Below, piece by piece: positions 1 to 8,674 of a stretch of 64,000 bases of DNA. The notes below the pieces were generated by a model. That model worked only from the letters and a program-made list of their open reading frames with translations, was not told the origin of the DNA and ran no database searches. Location: assembly GCF_001839655.2 (NCBI RefSeq), contig NZ_CP056087.1, forward strand, positions 4,712,001 through 4,776,000. Direction: 5' to 3'. The position numbers were made by a program, and so were the translations under genes. How positions within the stretch are numbered: position 1 is the stretch's first letter; each line of letters opens with the position of its first letter. The DNA comes from Pseudomonas argentinensis. GTDB lineage: Bacteria > Pseudomonadota > Gammaproteobacteria > Pseudomonadales > Pseudomonadaceae.

Positions 1-1706
1 CACATGTCGCGCATCGCGCCACCCCGAATCTGCATTGGGTAGACGTGCTCGCTGGTATCCACGGCGATATCGAGGAACACCAGACGGTCCTTGATCGCGA
101 ACGCCTCTTCCATCTTCGCCTTGAGGTCCTTGAGGTCGGTGATGCGCATGCCCACGTGCCCGTAGGACTCGGCCAGCTTGACGAAATCGGGCAGCGATTC
201 CATGTAGGAGTGCGAGTATCGGCTGCTGTACTGCATGTCCTGCCACTGGCGAACCATGCCCAGCGCGCCATTGTTGAGGTTGATGATCTTCACCGGCAGG
301 TCGTACTGCAGGCAGGTCGACAGCTCCTGGATGTTCATCTGGATGCTGCCTTCGCCGGTCACGCAGGCGACATCGGCGTCCGGGAAGTTCAGCTTGACGC
401 CCATGGCGGCCGGGAAGCCGAAGCCCATGGTGCCCAGGCCACCGGAGTTGATCCAGCGGTTGGGCTTGTTGAAGCGATAGTACTGGGCCGCGAACATCTG
501 GTGCTGACCCACGTCGGAGCTGACGTAGGCCTCGCCCCTGGTGACTTCGCACAGCGTCTCGATCACGGTCTGCGGCTTGATGATCGAACCGTCGCCCTCG
601 TTATAGGGGAACAGGCGACCATTGCCGCGCCACTCGTCGATCTGCTTCCACCAGGTGGTTTGGGAATCCTTGTCCGGCGCCTGCTCGATTTCCTTGAGGG
701 CGGCGACCATCTCGGTCAGCACGCTGTCCACCGGGCCGACGATAGGAATGTCGGCCTTGACGGTCTTGGAGATCGACGCCGGGTCGATGTCGATATGGAT
801 GATCTTGGCGTTCGGGCAGAACTTGGCAGCGGTCTCGCCATTGATGACCCGGTCATCGAAGCGCGCACCAACGGCGAGGATCACGTCGGCGTGGTGCATC
901 GCCAGGTTGGCAGTGTAGCTGCCGTGCATGCCGAGCATGCCGACGAACTGACGGTCGCCGCCCGGGTAGGCGCCCAGACCCATCAGGGTATTGGTGACCG
1001 GCACGTTCAGGGCGCGGGCCAGCTCGGTCAGTTGCGCCGAAGCGCCGCCGAGGATCACGCCGCCACCGGAATAGATGATCGGCCGCTTGGCTGCAACGAG
1101 CATTTCCGCCGCCTTGCGAATCTGCCCCGAGTGCCCACGGGCAGCCGGGCTGTAGGAGCGCAGCTTGACCTTCTTCGGGTAGCTGTATTCGAACTTCTGG
1201 GTCGGATCGCCCATGTCCTTGGGGATATCGACGACCACCGGGCCCGGACGCCCCGATTCGGCCAGGTAGAAGGCCTTCTTGATCACTTCGGGGATTTCCG
1301 AAGGATGCTTGATGATGAAGCTGTGCTTCACGATCGGACGGGAGATGCCGACCATGTCGACTTCCTGGAAGGCATCGGTGCCGACCACGGTGCTGGCCAC
1401 CTGACCGGAGATGATCACCATCGGGATCGAATCCATGTAGGCGGTGGCGATGCCGGTCACGGCGTTGGTCGCGCCCGGGCCGGAGGTCACCAGCACCACG
1501 CCGGCCTTGCCGGTGGCACGGGCATAGCCGTCCGCCATGTGGGTGGCCGCCTGCTCGTGACGAACCAGGATATGGGTCACTTCCGGCTCTTTGAACAGGG
1601 CATCATAGATGTGCAGGAGGGCACCACCCGGATACCCATAGATGTACTTAACGCCTTCGTCACGCAACGAGCGGACGACCATTTCAGCGCCGGATAAAAG
1701 CTCCAC
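1..1706 (-). CDS. ilvI: Acetolactate synthase large subunit (3' end runs off the window)
   Basis: Catalytic subunit of acetohydroxyacid synthase, the ThDP- and FAD-dependent first common step of isoleucine/valine synthesis in the cytoplasm. The minus-strand frame begins [14 protein letters not shown] and has the ThDP-activating glutamate in [15 protein letters not shown] near residue 51, a central FAD-type domain, and a C-terminal ThDP domain with [12 protein letters not shown] and [13 protein letters not shown] chose the GTG start at 1706 because GAGGTG lies about 6 nt upstream. About 568 residues are present, ending ..GGAMRDM, so only a few C-terminal residues should be missing. The small subunit gene (ilvH) would be expected beyond the left edge. 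A long open frame on the opposite strand is a codon-bias shadow. Confidence 0.97.
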   Translation of the reverse strand, partial: MELLSGAEMVVRSLRDEGVKYIYGYPGGALLHIYDALFKEPEVTHILVRHEQAATHMADGYARATGKAGVVLVTSGPGATNAVTGIATAYMDSIPMVIISGQVASTVVGTDAFQEVDMVGISRPIVKHSFIIKHPSEIPEVIKKAFYLAESGRPGPVVVDIPKDMGDPTQKFEYSYPKKVKLRSYSPAARGHSGQIRKAAEMLVAAKRPIIYSGGGVILGGASAQLTELARALNVPVTNTLMGLGAYPGGDRQFVGMLGMHGSYTANLAMHHADVILAVGARFDDRVINGETAAKFCPNAKIIHIDIDPASISKTVKADIPIVGPVDSVLTEMVAALKEIEQAPDKDSQTTWWKQIDEWRGNGRLFPYNEGDGSIIKPQTVIETLCEVTRGEAYVSSDVGQHQMFAAQYYRFNKPNRWINSGGLGTMGFGFPAAMGVKLNFPDADVACVTGEGSIQMNIQELSTCLQYDLPVKIINLNNGALGMVRQWQDMQYSSRYSHSYMESLPDFVKLAESYGHVGMRITDLKDLKAKMEEAFAIKDRLVFLDIAVDTSEHVYPMQIRGGAMRDM

Positions 1707-2180
1707 GTTGTTCACCTCTATTACGCCAGAAAACCGCCCTTTTGCAGGGCCGGCCCGAGTAGGTTTACTGCCAGCAGAGCATGAGCGACTGTGGTCGCCG
1801 ACTACGTCAGCTACAACTGAGCAAGTACTGGGACTGCCCCAGATCTGTTGCGGGGCTTTCCCACCCAGCGCGAGGTAACGCGTTGCGGGTGTAACGAAAG
1901 GTCGGCGCGGGTAGCGCCTCATGTCTACTGAGCTGAAGCCAGCTTGCGGCTGGCCCCACTACAGCGAGCAACCGATTGTTGATATTCGCTGGCGGCAAGT
2001 CAAGCGACGCGTGACGGAATAGGCAATATCCGGCGACAAGGCCGTTCCCCCTGGCATGCAGCGCCGATGTGAAACAGACCCGCCTGCGCCGAGTGCCGAT
2101 TGGTTATAGTGACAGCCTGCGTTGCAACTTCCGGTTGCCAGCACTTCAATCCGCCGATGGACCATGCATAAGGAACCTCC
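1707..2180. other. Non-coding region between divergent ilvI and DUF4124 gene
   Basis: About 470 bp with no gene I can support. It must hold the promoters of ilvI (leftward) and of the DUF4124 gene (rightward). Around 1938–1954 there is a short perfect hairpin (GCCAGC-TTGCG-GCTGGC), the type of scattered dyad common between Pseudomonas genes. A TTGACT reading leftward near 1998–2003 could be the -35 of a distal ilvI promoter, giving a long leader. I looked for an Ile/Leu/Val-rich leader peptide for classical attenuation and did not find one: the short leftward frame starting MRRYPRRPF has no such run. Confidence 0.4.
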
Positions 2181-2621
2181 ATGCGCCGCACGATTCTCAC
2201 CAGCAGCCTGCTGCTCGCCCTGAGTGCGAGCGCCATGGCCGGGCAGATCTACAAATGGGTCGATGCCCAGGGCGTTACCCATTTCGGTGAGCAGCCGCCC
2301 CAGGGCCAGCAATCCACCACGGTCAATCCCTCGGCTGCGCCGCCACCCTCCACTACCCCTGAAGCGAAACCGGCGCCGACCTTCGAGGCCATCGCCGACC
2401 CCGAGCAGGCCGCCGCCGATGCCAAGGTGAAGAAGGAAGTGGCCGCCCAGGAAGCCGAGCGCAGGAAATATTGCGACATCCAGCGCAACAACCTGGCGCA
2501 GCTGGAGAACAACCCGCGGGTGCGTGTGGAAGAAGGTGGGGAAATGCGTCGCCTGGGTGAAGACGAGCGCCAGAAGCGCATCGCCGACAGCAAGCAGGCG
2601 ATCAAGGAGAACTGCCAGTAG
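2181..2621 (+). CDS. DUF4124-domain exported protein
   Basis: 146-residue protein of unknown function. It has a clear Sec signal peptide (MRRTILTSSLLLALSASAMA, cleavage before GQIY). The DUF4124 signature follows directly: IYKWVDAQGVTHFGEQPP, about residues 22–40. After that come a Pro/Ala-rich linker and a charged, probably coiled-coil segment (VKKEVAAQEAERRKYCDIQ) with two cysteines, so a periplasmic location is expected. A strong SD (AGGAACC) precedes the ATG. It corresponds in position to the P. aeruginosa gene just upstream of ilvI. The domain is seen; the function is unknown. Confidence 0.9.
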   Translation: MRRTILTSSLLLALSASAMAGQIYKWVDAQGVTHFGEQPPQGQQSTTVNPSAAPPPSTTPEAKPAPTFEAIADPEQAAADAKVKKEVAAQEAERRKYCDIQRNNLAQLENNPRVRVEEGGEMRRLGEDERQKRIADSKQAIKENCQ

Positions 2622-2632
2622 TGGCAGCAGAC

Positions 2633-2652
2633 GCGGGCCGTTAACGGCCCGC
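2633..2652. terminator. Perfect 20-bp palindrome between convergent genes
   Basis: GCGGGCCGTTAACGGCCCGC is perfectly self-complementary and contains the TAA stop of the yqcC-like gene. It sits just after the DUF4124 stop, so it is placed to act as a bidirectional transcription end. Neither strand shows a good T-run after it, so intrinsic termination is inferred from position and stem strength only. Confidence 0.5.
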
Positions 2653-2973
2653 AGCGATCAGCCGGTCGAAATCACCCAGCGCCTTGAGCAGCGCCGCGGC
2701 TTCGTGGCTGTCGGCACCATAGACCTGCTCGGCCATGGGCAGGATGCCGGACACCGCCGGCAGCTCGGCGCCCGCCTCGATGATGGCCTTCATGCGCGGC
2801 AGGAAGATCCACTGCAGCCACTGGGAAAAATCCAGGGTATCCACACAGAACGGCTGCTCACTGGACAGCGCCTCCACGCTAGGCGCCGAAGCTTCCCACA
2901 GGCCCTGCACCCGCAATGCCCGCTCGACCAGCAGCAGCTGGTCGGCGATCAGGGCCACCGAGGTGGCACTCAC
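2641..2973 (-). CDS. YqcC family protein
   Basis: 110-residue all-helical cytoplasmic protein of the YqcC family (function unknown). Recognised from its size and the conserved FCVDTLDFSQWLQWIFLPRM segment (about residues 41–60). The GTG start overlaps the TGA stop of the upstream TPR lipoprotein gene (GTGA at 2970–2973), so the two are probably translationally coupled and co-transcribed with mrcB. The TAA stop lies inside the palindrome at 2633–2652. In other gammaproteobacteria yqcC often neighbours truC; that is not the case here. Confidence 0.88.
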   Translation of the reverse strand: MSATSVALIADQLLLVERALRVQGLWEASAPSVEALSSEQPFCVDTLDFSQWLQWIFLPRMKAIIEAGAELPAVSGILPMAEQVYGADSHEAAALLKALGDFDRLIAAGR

Positions 2974-3713
2974 AGGTTGACCCGAGCCCGCTCGCGGGCC
3001 TGGGCTGCGCCGGCGGCGTCGCCCTGCTGCTCACGGGACTTGGCGATCAGATCCCACAGGCTGGCCTGCAGGGCCGGCCGACCATTGGCGTAGCTCAGGC
3101 CGCGGCGCGCGAACTGTTCGGCCTGGGCGGCATCACCCTGGGCCAGGCGCACTTCAGCCAGGCGGTACAGCACCTGCGGCTCACGGGGGGCAATACGCTG
3201 GGCCCGCTCCAGGCTGGAAGCGGCGCCATTGAGATCGCCACCGGTCTGCTGTTGCTGGGCGCTGGTCAGCAGCGCCAATACCGGGCCATCGAGCTGCTCG
3301 TCTGCGGCCAGGCCACCGCCGCCATTGCCACTGGGAATGCCACTGGGCGTCGAAGGTTGCGACGGTGCCGAAGTGCCGTAGCTCGGCGAACCCAGGGGCT
3401 CGCTGCTCAGCGGCGGTTCGTCGAAGGTCAGACCGCCGCTGTTGGCAGGTGCACCTGCCGGCGCCGCGTAGGTGTCGATCGGTGCGGACGGCGCACCGCC
3501 ACCCGGCACCATCACCACCACGCCGGAATCCTCGGGCATGGACTGGGGCTGCTGCGCCTGTGCAGGGGCATTGTTGTAACCACCGCCAGGGCGGTCGTCC
3601 TGCTCGTAGGCCGAACTACCGGAATCCACAACCGGGATGGAACCACGCGGAACGCTGGCACAACCACCCAGAACCACCGAGGCGGTCAAAACGGGAATCA
3701 ACCACTTGCTCAC
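2970..3713 (-). CDS. Tetratricopeptide-type lipoprotein downstream of mrcB
   Basis: 247 residues. The type II signal peptide has lipobox LGGC (Cys about residue 18), so it is probably an outer-membrane lipoprotein. A long Gly/Ser/Pro/Gln-rich disordered stretch (about residues 25–130) follows. The C-terminus (about 140–247) carries TPR-like helices (LERAQRIAPREPQVLYRLAEV, AEQFARRGLSYANG). It starts 12 nt after the mrcB stop, on the same strand. Position next to PBP1b suggests a role with the peptidoglycan machinery. The TPR/lipoprotein reading is from sequence; the partnership is inference from gene order. Confidence 0.87.
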   Translation of the reverse strand: MSKWLIPVLTASVVLGGCASVPRGSIPVVDSGSSAYEQDDRPGGGYNNAPAQAQQPQSMPEDSGVVVMVPGGGAPSAPIDTYAAPAGAPANSGGLTFDEPPLSSEPLGSPSYGTSAPSQPSTPSGIPSGNGGGGLAADEQLDGPVLALLTSAQQQQTGGDLNGAASSLERAQRIAPREPQVLYRLAEVRLAQGDAAQAEQFARRGLSYANGRPALQASLWDLIAKSREQQGDAAGAAQARERARVNL

Positions 3714-3725
3714 GGCAAACCTCTC

Positions 3726-6044
3726 TTATTCCAACCAGCCTTTCACCCAGTCCATCACCGAGTCGACGGGCGCCTGAATACCACAACCTGCACCCGGAGC
3801 CGGCTCGCTGCCGCGAATATACGGCATCTGCACGGCACCCGGACAATTCTGCGCCGAGCCCTGCCCGGTCGCTGCATCCACCCAGGCCATCACCACGTTA
3901 TCGGGCATCGGCATGTCCAGCGGCAGCGGGTCGGCACGGCGCATGAAGCCCGTCCAGGCCTGCAGCGCACCGGTCGCGCCGGTGAACGGCGTAGGCCCGT
4001 TATCGTCACGGCCCATCCACACCACGGTCAGCAGATCCTGACTGAACCCGGCGAACCAGCTGTCACGCGAGTCGTTACTGGTGCCGGTCTTGCCTGCCAG
4101 GGTCAGCGAACCGGGCAACTGGTTGTAGACCGAACGGCCGGTGCCTTCACGCATGGTGCGCTGCATGGCGTTCTGCAGCAGGTAGATGGCGCCGGCGTCG
4201 AAACGTTGTTGAATCTGGTACGGATAACGCTTGAGCGGCTCGCCCTCGGCGGTCAGCACGCTGCGGATACCACGCAGCGGAGTGTTGAAGCCGCCACTGG
4301 CGATGGTCTGGTACATGCCGGTGACCTCCATCGGCGTCAGTGCACCGGCGCCCAGCAACATCGACGGATAGGCCGGCCACTGGCGCGACACGCCCAGGCG
4401 CTCGAGGGTTTTGAGCACATTCGGCACGCCCAGTTCCAGGCCCAGCTTGGCGGTGGACAGGTTGTAGGAATGCGCCAGCCCCTGGTACAGGTAAATGCTG
4501 CCATGGGCCTTGCGGTCGTAGTTCTGCGGCTTCCACACCTGGCCGTCCTGGCCCTTCACCGAGAAGGGTTCGTCCTGTACCCGGGTGGTCAGGGTGTACT
4601 GGCTCGGACGCTCCAGCGCCGTGAGGTAGATGGCCGGTTTGATCAGCGAGCCGATCGGGCGCACGGCGTCCAGCGCACGGTTGAAGCCGGCGAAGCGTGG
4701 CTGACGGCTGCCGATCAGGGCCTGGATCTCGCCGGTTTCCGGGTTGGTCACCACCATGCCGGCCTCGACCTCGTCGGAGCCCTTGCGGCCAGCCTGGCGC
4801 TTGAAGGTTTCCGCCAGCGCTTCCTCGGCCTTGAGCTGCAGGATCGGGTCGAAGCTGGTGAAGATGCGCAGGCCTTCTTCGGTCAAGTCCTCGTCACGGT
4901 AGTCCTGGCGCAACTGGCGCTTGACCAGATCCAGGAAGGCCGGGAACGAGCCGTTGGCCATGCTGCCACGCTGGGTCACGCCCAGTGGGCGGGCCTTGGC
5001 GGCGGCGGCCTCTTCCGGCGACACCACGCCCTGCTCGGCCAGCAGGTCGAGGATCATGTTGCGGCGGTTCAGTGCCCGCTCCGGATTGCGGCGCGGGTTG
5101 TAGTAGGTGGGGCCCTTGACCATGCCGACCAGCAGGGCCACCTGATCGAGCTTGAGCTCGGACAGTGGCTGGCTGAAGAAGTACTGGCTGGCCAGACCGA
5201 AGCCATGCACCGCACGCTGGCCGTCCTGACCGAGGAACACCTCGTTGAGGTAGGCCTCGAGGATTTCACGCTTGTCGTAATGCAGCTCCAGCAGCACCGC
5301 CATCATCGCTTCGGTGATCTTGCGGGTCAGGCTGCGTTCGTTGGTCAGGTAGAAGTTCTTCACCAGCTGCTGGGTCAGGGTACTGCCGCCCTGGCGCAAC
5401 TGGCCGGCAGAGGCGTTGATCCACACGGCGCGGGCGATGCCCTTGGGCGAGACACCGAAGTGGTCGAAGAAATCGCGATCCTCGACCGCTACCAGGGTTT
5501 CCACCAGGTAGGCCGGCACCTGATCGAGCTTGATCAGCACCCGGTCTTCCTGGTGCGCGGGGTACAAACCACCGATCAGCATCGGCTCGAGCCGGGCCAC
5601 GGCCAGGTCCTTGCCATCGGCCTTGGTCAGCGAGGCGACATAGTCCCCGGAGAAGCGCACGTTGACCTGCTGGGCCTGCTCGGCGCTTTCATAGAACTGG
5701 AAGCCACGCGAATGCAGGGACACGCTGTTGCCGGAAACCGCTACGGCGCCGGGACCATTGGCCACGCTCTCGCGACGATAGCCGAGGGCGTCCATCTCCT
5801 TGAGCAGGTCGTCCTTGGCCAGCTTCTGGCCGACAAACAGCTCCAGCGGCCTGGCATAGACCTTGGCCGGAACGGTCCAGCGCTTGCCGGAGAACTTCTC
5901 CTGGACGATGGCATCGAGGTAAACCGCAAAACCGGCGAACAGCACCAGGCCTACCAAGCCAAGCTTTACAGCCCAGCCCAGCAAGGGGCGCATGCCACGG
6001 GGGCGGCGTTTGGAACGGGAGCGGGAAGATCGGGTACGAGTCAT
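3726..6044 (-). CDS. mrcB: Penicillin-binding protein 1B (bifunctional glycosyltransferase/transpeptidase)
   Basis: 772-residue class A PBP that polymerises lipid II and crosslinks peptidoglycan at the inner membrane's outer face. A short Arg/Ser-rich cytoplasmic tail is followed by one TM helix (about residues 22–45) and the UB2H-like region. The GT51 domain has its catalytic Glu in AVEDRDFFDHFG (about 188) and GGSTLTQQLVKN. The transpeptidase domain has SxxK in GSLIKP (Ser about 466), SYN in HSYNLS, and KTGTS (about 651). Length is normal for PBP1b. It heads a minus-strand operon with the TPR lipoprotein and yqcC-like genes. Confidence 0.97.
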   Translation of the reverse strand: MTRTRSSRSRSKRRPRGMRPLLGWAVKLGLVGLVLFAGFAVYLDAIVQEKFSGKRWTVPAKVYARPLELFVGQKLAKDDLLKEMDALGYRRESVANGPGAVAVSGNSVSLHSRGFQFYESAEQAQQVNVRFSGDYVASLTKADGKDLAVARLEPMLIGGLYPAHQEDRVLIKLDQVPAYLVETLVAVEDRDFFDHFGVSPKGIARAVWINASAGQLRQGGSTLTQQLVKNFYLTNERSLTRKITEAMMAVLLELHYDKREILEAYLNEVFLGQDGQRAVHGFGLASQYFFSQPLSELKLDQVALLVGMVKGPTYYNPRRNPERALNRRNMILDLLAEQGVVSPEEAAAAKARPLGVTQRGSMANGSFPAFLDLVKRQLRQDYRDEDLTEEGLRIFTSFDPILQLKAEEALAETFKRQAGRKGSDEVEAGMVVTNPETGEIQALIGSRQPRFAGFNRALDAVRPIGSLIKPAIYLTALERPSQYTLTTRVQDEPFSVKGQDGQVWKPQNYDRKAHGSIYLYQGLAHSYNLSTAKLGLELGVPNVLKTLERLGVSRQWPAYPSMLLGAGALTPMEVTGMYQTIASGGFNTPLRGIRSVLTAEGEPLKRYPYQIQQRFDAGAIYLLQNAMQRTMREGTGRSVYNQLPGSLTLAGKTGTSNDSRDSWFAGFSQDLLTVVWMGRDDNGPTPFTGATGALQAWTGFMRRADPLPLDMPMPDNVVMAWVDAATGQGSAQNCPGAVQMPYIRGSEPAPGAGCGIQAPVDSVMDWVKGWLE

Positions 6045-6161
6045 GGCGCGGCATTATACGCACTTTGCGAAGCGCCGGCAGCGACCACCAGCGGTTTGCA
6101 GTGCGCCGGCGAGGGGCCATAATGCGCGCCTGTTCCCACTTCTGAATGCCAAGGATCGTCC

Positions 6162-7715
6162 GTGAGCCAAGCCCTGATTACCGCCTTGCAGAACCCGGCC
6201 CTTTATCCGCACCCGGTAGACGGTTTCAGGGTCATCGAGACCCATATTTCCTGGGTCGTGCTGACCGGGCCCTATGCGTACAAGATCAAGAAACCGGTGG
6301 ACTTCGGCTTTCTCGACTTCACCTCGCTGGCCGCGCGCAAGCATTTCTGCGAGGAGGAGCTGCGCCTCAACCAGCGCCTGACCGAGGATTTGTATCTGCA
6401 GGTGTTGCCGATCGGCGGCAGCCCCGAGGCGCCGCAGATCGGCAGCGACGCCGCGGTGTTCGAATACGCGCTGAAGATGCGCCAGTTCCCCCAGGAGCAA
6501 TTGCTGGCCCAGGTGCAGGCCCGCGGCGAACTCAATGAAGGGCATATCGACGCCCTGGCCAAGCAGATCGCCGACTTCCACCGCGACACCCCCGTGGTCG
6601 CGGCCGACCATGCGCTGTGCAACGCCACCGCCATCGTCGCCCCGCTGCGGCAGAACTTCGAGCAGATCCGCCCGATGCTCAGCGACCAGGCCGACCTGCA
6701 GCAGCTCGATGCCCTGCAAGCCTGGACCGAAACCAGCCTGGAGCGCCTGTGGCCCGATCTGGAAGCACGGGCCCGTGATGGGTTCATCCGCGAGTGCCAT
6801 GGCGACATTCACCTGGGCAACGCAACCTTGCTGGACGGTCGCGCCACGCTGTTCGACTGCATCGAATTCAACGAGCCCTTCCGCTTCACCGATATCGCCC
6901 TGGACACCGCCTTCCTGGTCATGGACCTGGAGGACCGCGGTCTCAAATGCCTGGCGCGCCGCCTGCTCAACCGCTGGCTGGAACACACCGGCGATTACGG
7001 CTCGCTCAAGCTGTTCAACCTCTACAAGACGCACCGCGCCCTGGTTCGTGCCAAGGTCGCGCTGTTCCGCCTCGGCCAGGAGCAGGATGCCGTGCAGCGC
7101 GCGGTGATCCTGCGCCAATACCGCGCCTACGCCACCCTGGCCGAGAGCTACAGCGCCATCCCCGCGCGCCTGCTGGCGATCACCCGCGGCGTGTCCGCGG
7201 TCGGCAAGAGCCAGGTCGCGCTGCGCCTGGTGGAGGCCCTGGGGGCGATTCGCATCCGCTCCGACGTCGAGCGCAAGCGCCTGCTGGGCCAGCAGACCGG
7301 CGCCGAGGTGAATGCCGGCATCTACAGCCAGGACGCCAGCGACGCGGTCTACCAGCGCCTGAACGCCCTGGCCGATCTGGCGTTGCACGCCGGCTACCCG
7401 GTGGTGCTGGACGCCACCTTCCTCAAGCGCCCGCAGCGCCAGGCCGCCCAGCGTGTCGCCGACGAAACCGGCGTGCCCTTCCTGATCATCGACTGCCATG
7501 CGCCGGACGCGGTGCTCGCCAGCTGGCTGCAGCAGCGTCAGCAGCAAGGCAGCGACCCATCCGACGCGACCCTGGCGGTAATCGAGGCGCAACGCGCCGG
7601 CCAGGATCCGCTGGAGGAAGCCGAGCTGCCCTACTGCAAGCGGGTGGACACCCCGGACGCCGCGAGTCTGGCCGAGCTGGTCAGCGCGGTACGCCAGCGT
7701 TTCCCCAGCCTCTGA
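6162..7715 (+). CDS. Fused phosphotransferase-like / P-loop kinase protein
   Basis: 517 residues, two parts. The N-terminal half is aminoglycoside-phosphotransferase/choline-kinase-like, with the Brenner motif HGDIHLGN at about residue 213 followed by the metal-binding DCIEFNEPFRFTDIA. The C-terminal half is an AAA_33/zeta-type kinase with Walker A GVSAVGKS (about 343–350), and DATFLKR further on. The substrate is unknown. This architecture occurs throughout Pseudomonas next to mrcB, as here (divergent from it). GTG start at 6162 with AAGGATC upstream. It is probably not an antibiotic resistance enzyme, since it lies in a conserved core locus; that is inference. Confidence 0.85.
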   Translation: MSQALITALQNPALYPHPVDGFRVIETHISWVVLTGPYAYKIKKPVDFGFLDFTSLAARKHFCEEELRLNQRLTEDLYLQVLPIGGSPEAPQIGSDAAVFEYALKMRQFPQEQLLAQVQARGELNEGHIDALAKQIADFHRDTPVVAADHALCNATAIVAPLRQNFEQIRPMLSDQADLQQLDALQAWTETSLERLWPDLEARARDGFIRECHGDIHLGNATLLDGRATLFDCIEFNEPFRFTDIALDTAFLVMDLEDRGLKCLARRLLNRWLEHTGDYGSLKLFNLYKTHRALVRAKVALFRLGQEQDAVQRAVILRQYRAYATLAESYSAIPARLLAITRGVSAVGKSQVALRLVEALGAIRIRSDVERKRLLGQQTGAEVNAGIYSQDASDAVYQRLNALADLALHAGYPVVLDATFLKRPQRQAAQRVADETGVPFLIIDCHAPDAVLASWLQQRQQQGSDPSDATLAVIEAQRAGQDPLEEAELPYCKRVDTPDAASLAELVSAVRQRFPSL

Positions 7716-7782
7716 CGGCCGGCCAGCGGCGCGGCAAAGCTCTTCTATACTGGCAGTAAGCCTCCCCCGGACGACTGCCACC

Positions 7783-8139
7783 ATGAGCCAACCGCGCCAG
7801 CTGGACACCCCGCTCTATCGACTGCTGCACAATGACGACGTCGCTGCCTTCAACCAGCAGCGGCCCCAGGGCGAACCCATCGACCTGCGCGGCGGCGACT
7901 TTCGCGGGCTAGACCTGCGCAGCCTGGATGCCGAGGGCATCGACTTCACCGACGCCTATTTTCGCGGCGCCGACCTGCGCGGCGTGGACTTTCGCAGCGC
8001 CCAGCTCGAGGGCGCCAGCATCGCCCATGCGCAGATATCGGGCGCCTATTTCCCGGTCGAGCTCAGCGCGGACGAAATCCTCATGTCGATGAACTTCGGT
8101 ACTCGCCTGCGCTATCGCACCCACCCCAATCACCGGTAG
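7783..8139 (+). CDS. Pentapeptide repeat protein
   Basis: 118 residues. The middle (about 28–90) consists of A(D/N)LXX-type pentapeptides such as DFRGLDLRSLD, DAYFRGADLRGVDF and AQLEGA, enough for roughly three coils of a right-handed beta helix. It is flanked by an N-terminal segment resembling LYRLLHNDDVAAFN and a short C-terminal tail. No signal peptide. Function unknown; a full topoisomerase-mimicking Qnr fold would need about 200 residues, so a quinolone-protection role is not supported. A TATACT -10-like element lies about 40 nt upstream. Confidence 0.85.
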   Translation: MSQPRQLDTPLYRLLHNDDVAAFNQQRPQGEPIDLRGGDFRGLDLRSLDAEGIDFTDAYFRGADLRGVDFRSAQLEGASIAHAQISGAYFPVELSADEILMSMNFGTRLRYRTHPNHR

Positions 8140-8240
8140 CAGCCTGTAACGCGACGCCCCGCCAGCGCCGCCAGTCAGCACTACACTGTCTGACGGAGGC
8201 CACGGGCATCGCTGCACCAGCGGCAGCAGGAGGAGATGGC

Positions 8241-8507
8241 GTGAACGACGAACTGCAGACCCTCAAGAACCTCGGCAAAACCTCGTCGCAGTGGCTGCAC
8301 GCGGTGGGCATCCACAGTGCCAGCGATTTGCGCAGGCACGGTGCCGTCGAGGCCTATCGAGCGGTACGGGCCCGCGGGTTCAGGGCATCCAAGGTACTGC
8401 TCTACTCCATCGAAGGTGCGCTGCTCGACGTCCACTGGAGCGAGCTCCCGCAGACGCGCAAGGAGAGCCTGAACCTGCAACTGGAGGCCGCCGCCAACGC
8501 TGGCTGA
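8241..8507 (+). CDS. Stand-alone TfoX C-terminal-domain protein
   Basis: 88 residues matching only the C-terminal helical domain of TfoX/Sxy-type proteins (LKNLGKTSSQWLHAVGIHSASDLRRHG), a fold related to helix-hairpin-helix modules. The N-terminal TfoX domain found in competence regulators is absent, so a role in competence cannot be assumed. GTG start at 8241 with AGGAGGAG about 6 nt upstream, a strong ribosome site. It lies between the pentapeptide and cyclic-nucleotide-binding genes, as in other pseudomonads. Confidence 0.82.
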   Translation: MNDELQTLKNLGKTSSQWLHAVGIHSASDLRRHGAVEAYRAVRARGFRASKVLLYSIEGALLDVHWSELPQTRKESLNLQLEAAANAG

Positions 8508-8674
8508 GTCCGGCGCTTGATCGCCGCCTCGCCAGCGGCGCCGTGGGCCAGGCAAGCGCCGGAACAGGCGCTGGTTCACAAGCCCCGACGAGACCGATTT
8601 ACCTGGAGCGCGGCGAGTACTATCGTTTCAGGGATTTTCGTGCGCATCCAGCATGAGCAGCCCAAGGAACCACC

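Noticed and set aside
45..1697. 550-codon open frame on the + strand
   Set aside because: It lies antisense to ilvI, whose minus-strand protein matches acetolactate synthase throughout. The + frame is His/Gly/Ala/Asp-rich with no recognisable domain, a shadow caused by high G+C codon usage.
1740..1960. Attenuator leader peptide for ilvI
   Set aside because: The only leftward short frame ([10 protein letters not shown]…) has no cluster of Ile, Leu or Val codons, and the hairpin near the start is weak (4-bp core) with no real T-run.
2916..6122. 1068-codon open frame on the + strand
   Set aside because: It is antisense to the TPR lipoprotein and mrcB genes, both well supported. The translated product is low-complexity, with no plausible start signals.
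6054..7808. 584-codon minus-strand frame
   Set aside because: It is antisense to the kinase-like ATPase gene, which has clear APH and Walker A motifs; the minus frame has none.
7783..8139. Qnr-like quinolone resistance protein
   Set aside because: Pentapeptide repeats are present but too few and too short for the Qnr/MfpA fold that mimics DNA.
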